From positions 1-6,713 of the forward strand of contig VBLN01000092.1 of NCBI GenBank assembly GCA_005878685.1: a stretch of 6,713 nucleotides of DNA, written 5' to 3'. This stretch comes from Deltaproteobacteria bacterium. GTDB taxonomy: Bacteria > Desulfobacterota > Binatia > UBA9968. This document shows, in pieces, positions 6,386 to 6,713 of this stretch; position 1 is the first letter of the stretch; each line of letters begins with the position of its first letter. Made by a program: the position numbers and the translations under genes. The notes beneath the pieces were generated by a model. That model was not told where the DNA came from, searched no databases, and was given only the letters and a program-made list of their open reading frames with translations.

Positions 6386-6713
6386 TCAAAAACCATATTC
6401 CTTCCATCTTCTCCTTAGCGTCTCCTCCATTTTTGGAGAGATGGTGGTCCCGAGCGGCGGATAACGGTTGCCGCCGTAATGTTCCTGGGGCTCCAGTTCC
6501 CAGTTGATCGTCGCATCGACCAACACCCGCGTCCACTTTCCATGGCCGTACTTCACCGAGTCTCTCTCGTGCACGGGCACGCTGGGGTCCAGCATAGAGC
6601 CGGTGGTTCCGGGGAAGAACGAGATGTCACCCATGCCGGCATTGACGCGATAGGCGAGCGCCCACTCAATCGCTTCCCCGTCGAAGATATCGATGTCTTC
6701 ATCGACGACAATG
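6386..6713 (-). CDS. UbiD-family decarboxylase (C-terminal part, runs off the window)
   Basis: On the minus strand, codons run from 6712 down to a TGA at 6388-6386, giving 108 C-terminal residues; the start lies beyond the right edge. The visible part opens with IVVDEDIDIFDGEAIEWAL, nearly the same as VIVVDEDIDPFKLEDVLWAL in the complete UbiD at 3040-4518, and goes on with a DI segment, LDPSVP (compare LDPMIP), KWTRVLVDATINW and a tail ending RRRWKEYGF. This order (VVDEDID, WAL, LDP, DAT.. W, W tail) is the C-terminal domain of UbiD decarboxylases, which forms much of the oligomer contact. The prenyl-FMN and metal residues fall outside the window, so activity cannot be judged. The inner ATG at 6634 is not the true start, because the same frame and homology continue past it. 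It faces the + strand operon and so has its own promoter. It is a divergent paralogue, not a copy, of the first UbiD. Confidence 0.85.
   Translation of the reverse strand, partial: IVVDEDIDIFDGEAIEWALAYRVNAGMGDISFFPGTTGSMLDPSVPVHERDSVKYGHGKWTRVLVDATINWELEPQEHYGGNRYPPLGTTISPKMEETLRRRWKEYGF

Noticed and set aside
6421..6442. CTCCA-TTTT-TGGAG inverted repeat near the end of the minus-strand UbiD gene
   Set aside because: It lies within coding sequence, is short and lacks a T-run after the stem; likely chance.

Overview
The window is a compact block of accessory metabolism from a moderately GC-rich bacterium. Six complete genes plus the 3' end of a seventh lie on the + strand, and the 3' end of an eighth gene points back at them from the right edge. 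It holds no RNA gene, mobile element, repeat array or CRISPR. The mix of NMT1/THI5-like periplasmic binding proteins, UbiD-family decarboxylases, TenA-like enzymes and a gentisate-type bicupin recalls uncultured soil, sediment or marine lineages such as Binatota, Methylomirabilota/Rokubacteria or former Deltaproteobacteria. That assignment is a low-confidence impression from gene content, not from a marker gene.

Layout: (1) 1-315, C-terminus of an ABC-transporter substrate-binding protein. (2) 339-1046, first TenA/PqqC-like heme-oxygenase-fold protein, a putative non-heme iron oxidase. (3) 1057-2064, gentisate 1,2-dioxygenase-like bicupin. (4) 2061-3038, a complete exported NMT1/THI5-like binding protein, overlapping the cupin gene by ATGA. 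(5) 3040-4518, UbiD-family prenylated-FMN decarboxylase with all expected cofactor and catalytic residues. (6) 4554-5483, dihydrodipicolinate synthase-family lyase/aldolase with the Schiff-base lysine. (7) 5542-6330, second, divergent TenA-like protein, starting at GTG. (8) 6386-6713, minus strand, C-terminal part of a second UbiD-family decarboxylase running off the window.

The + strand genes are separated by -4 to about 58 bases, most with a clear Shine-Dalgarno sequence, so they probably form one operon that begins upstream of the window. A reasonable reading is uptake and breakdown of a small aromatic or heteroaromatic acid. The binding proteins would capture the substrate, UbiD would remove or add a ring carboxylate, the bicupin would open a ring, the DHDPS-family enzyme would cleave a 2-oxo-acid product, and the two heme-oxygenase-fold proteins would do further oxidative steps. 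The substrate and the order of steps cannot be read from the sequence. Missing from the window are an ABC permease and ATPase, a UbiX flavin prenyltransferase and a transcriptional regulator. The most novel aspect is the pairing of two different heme-oxygenase-fold enzymes with a UbiD, a bicupin and a DHDPS-family lyase.
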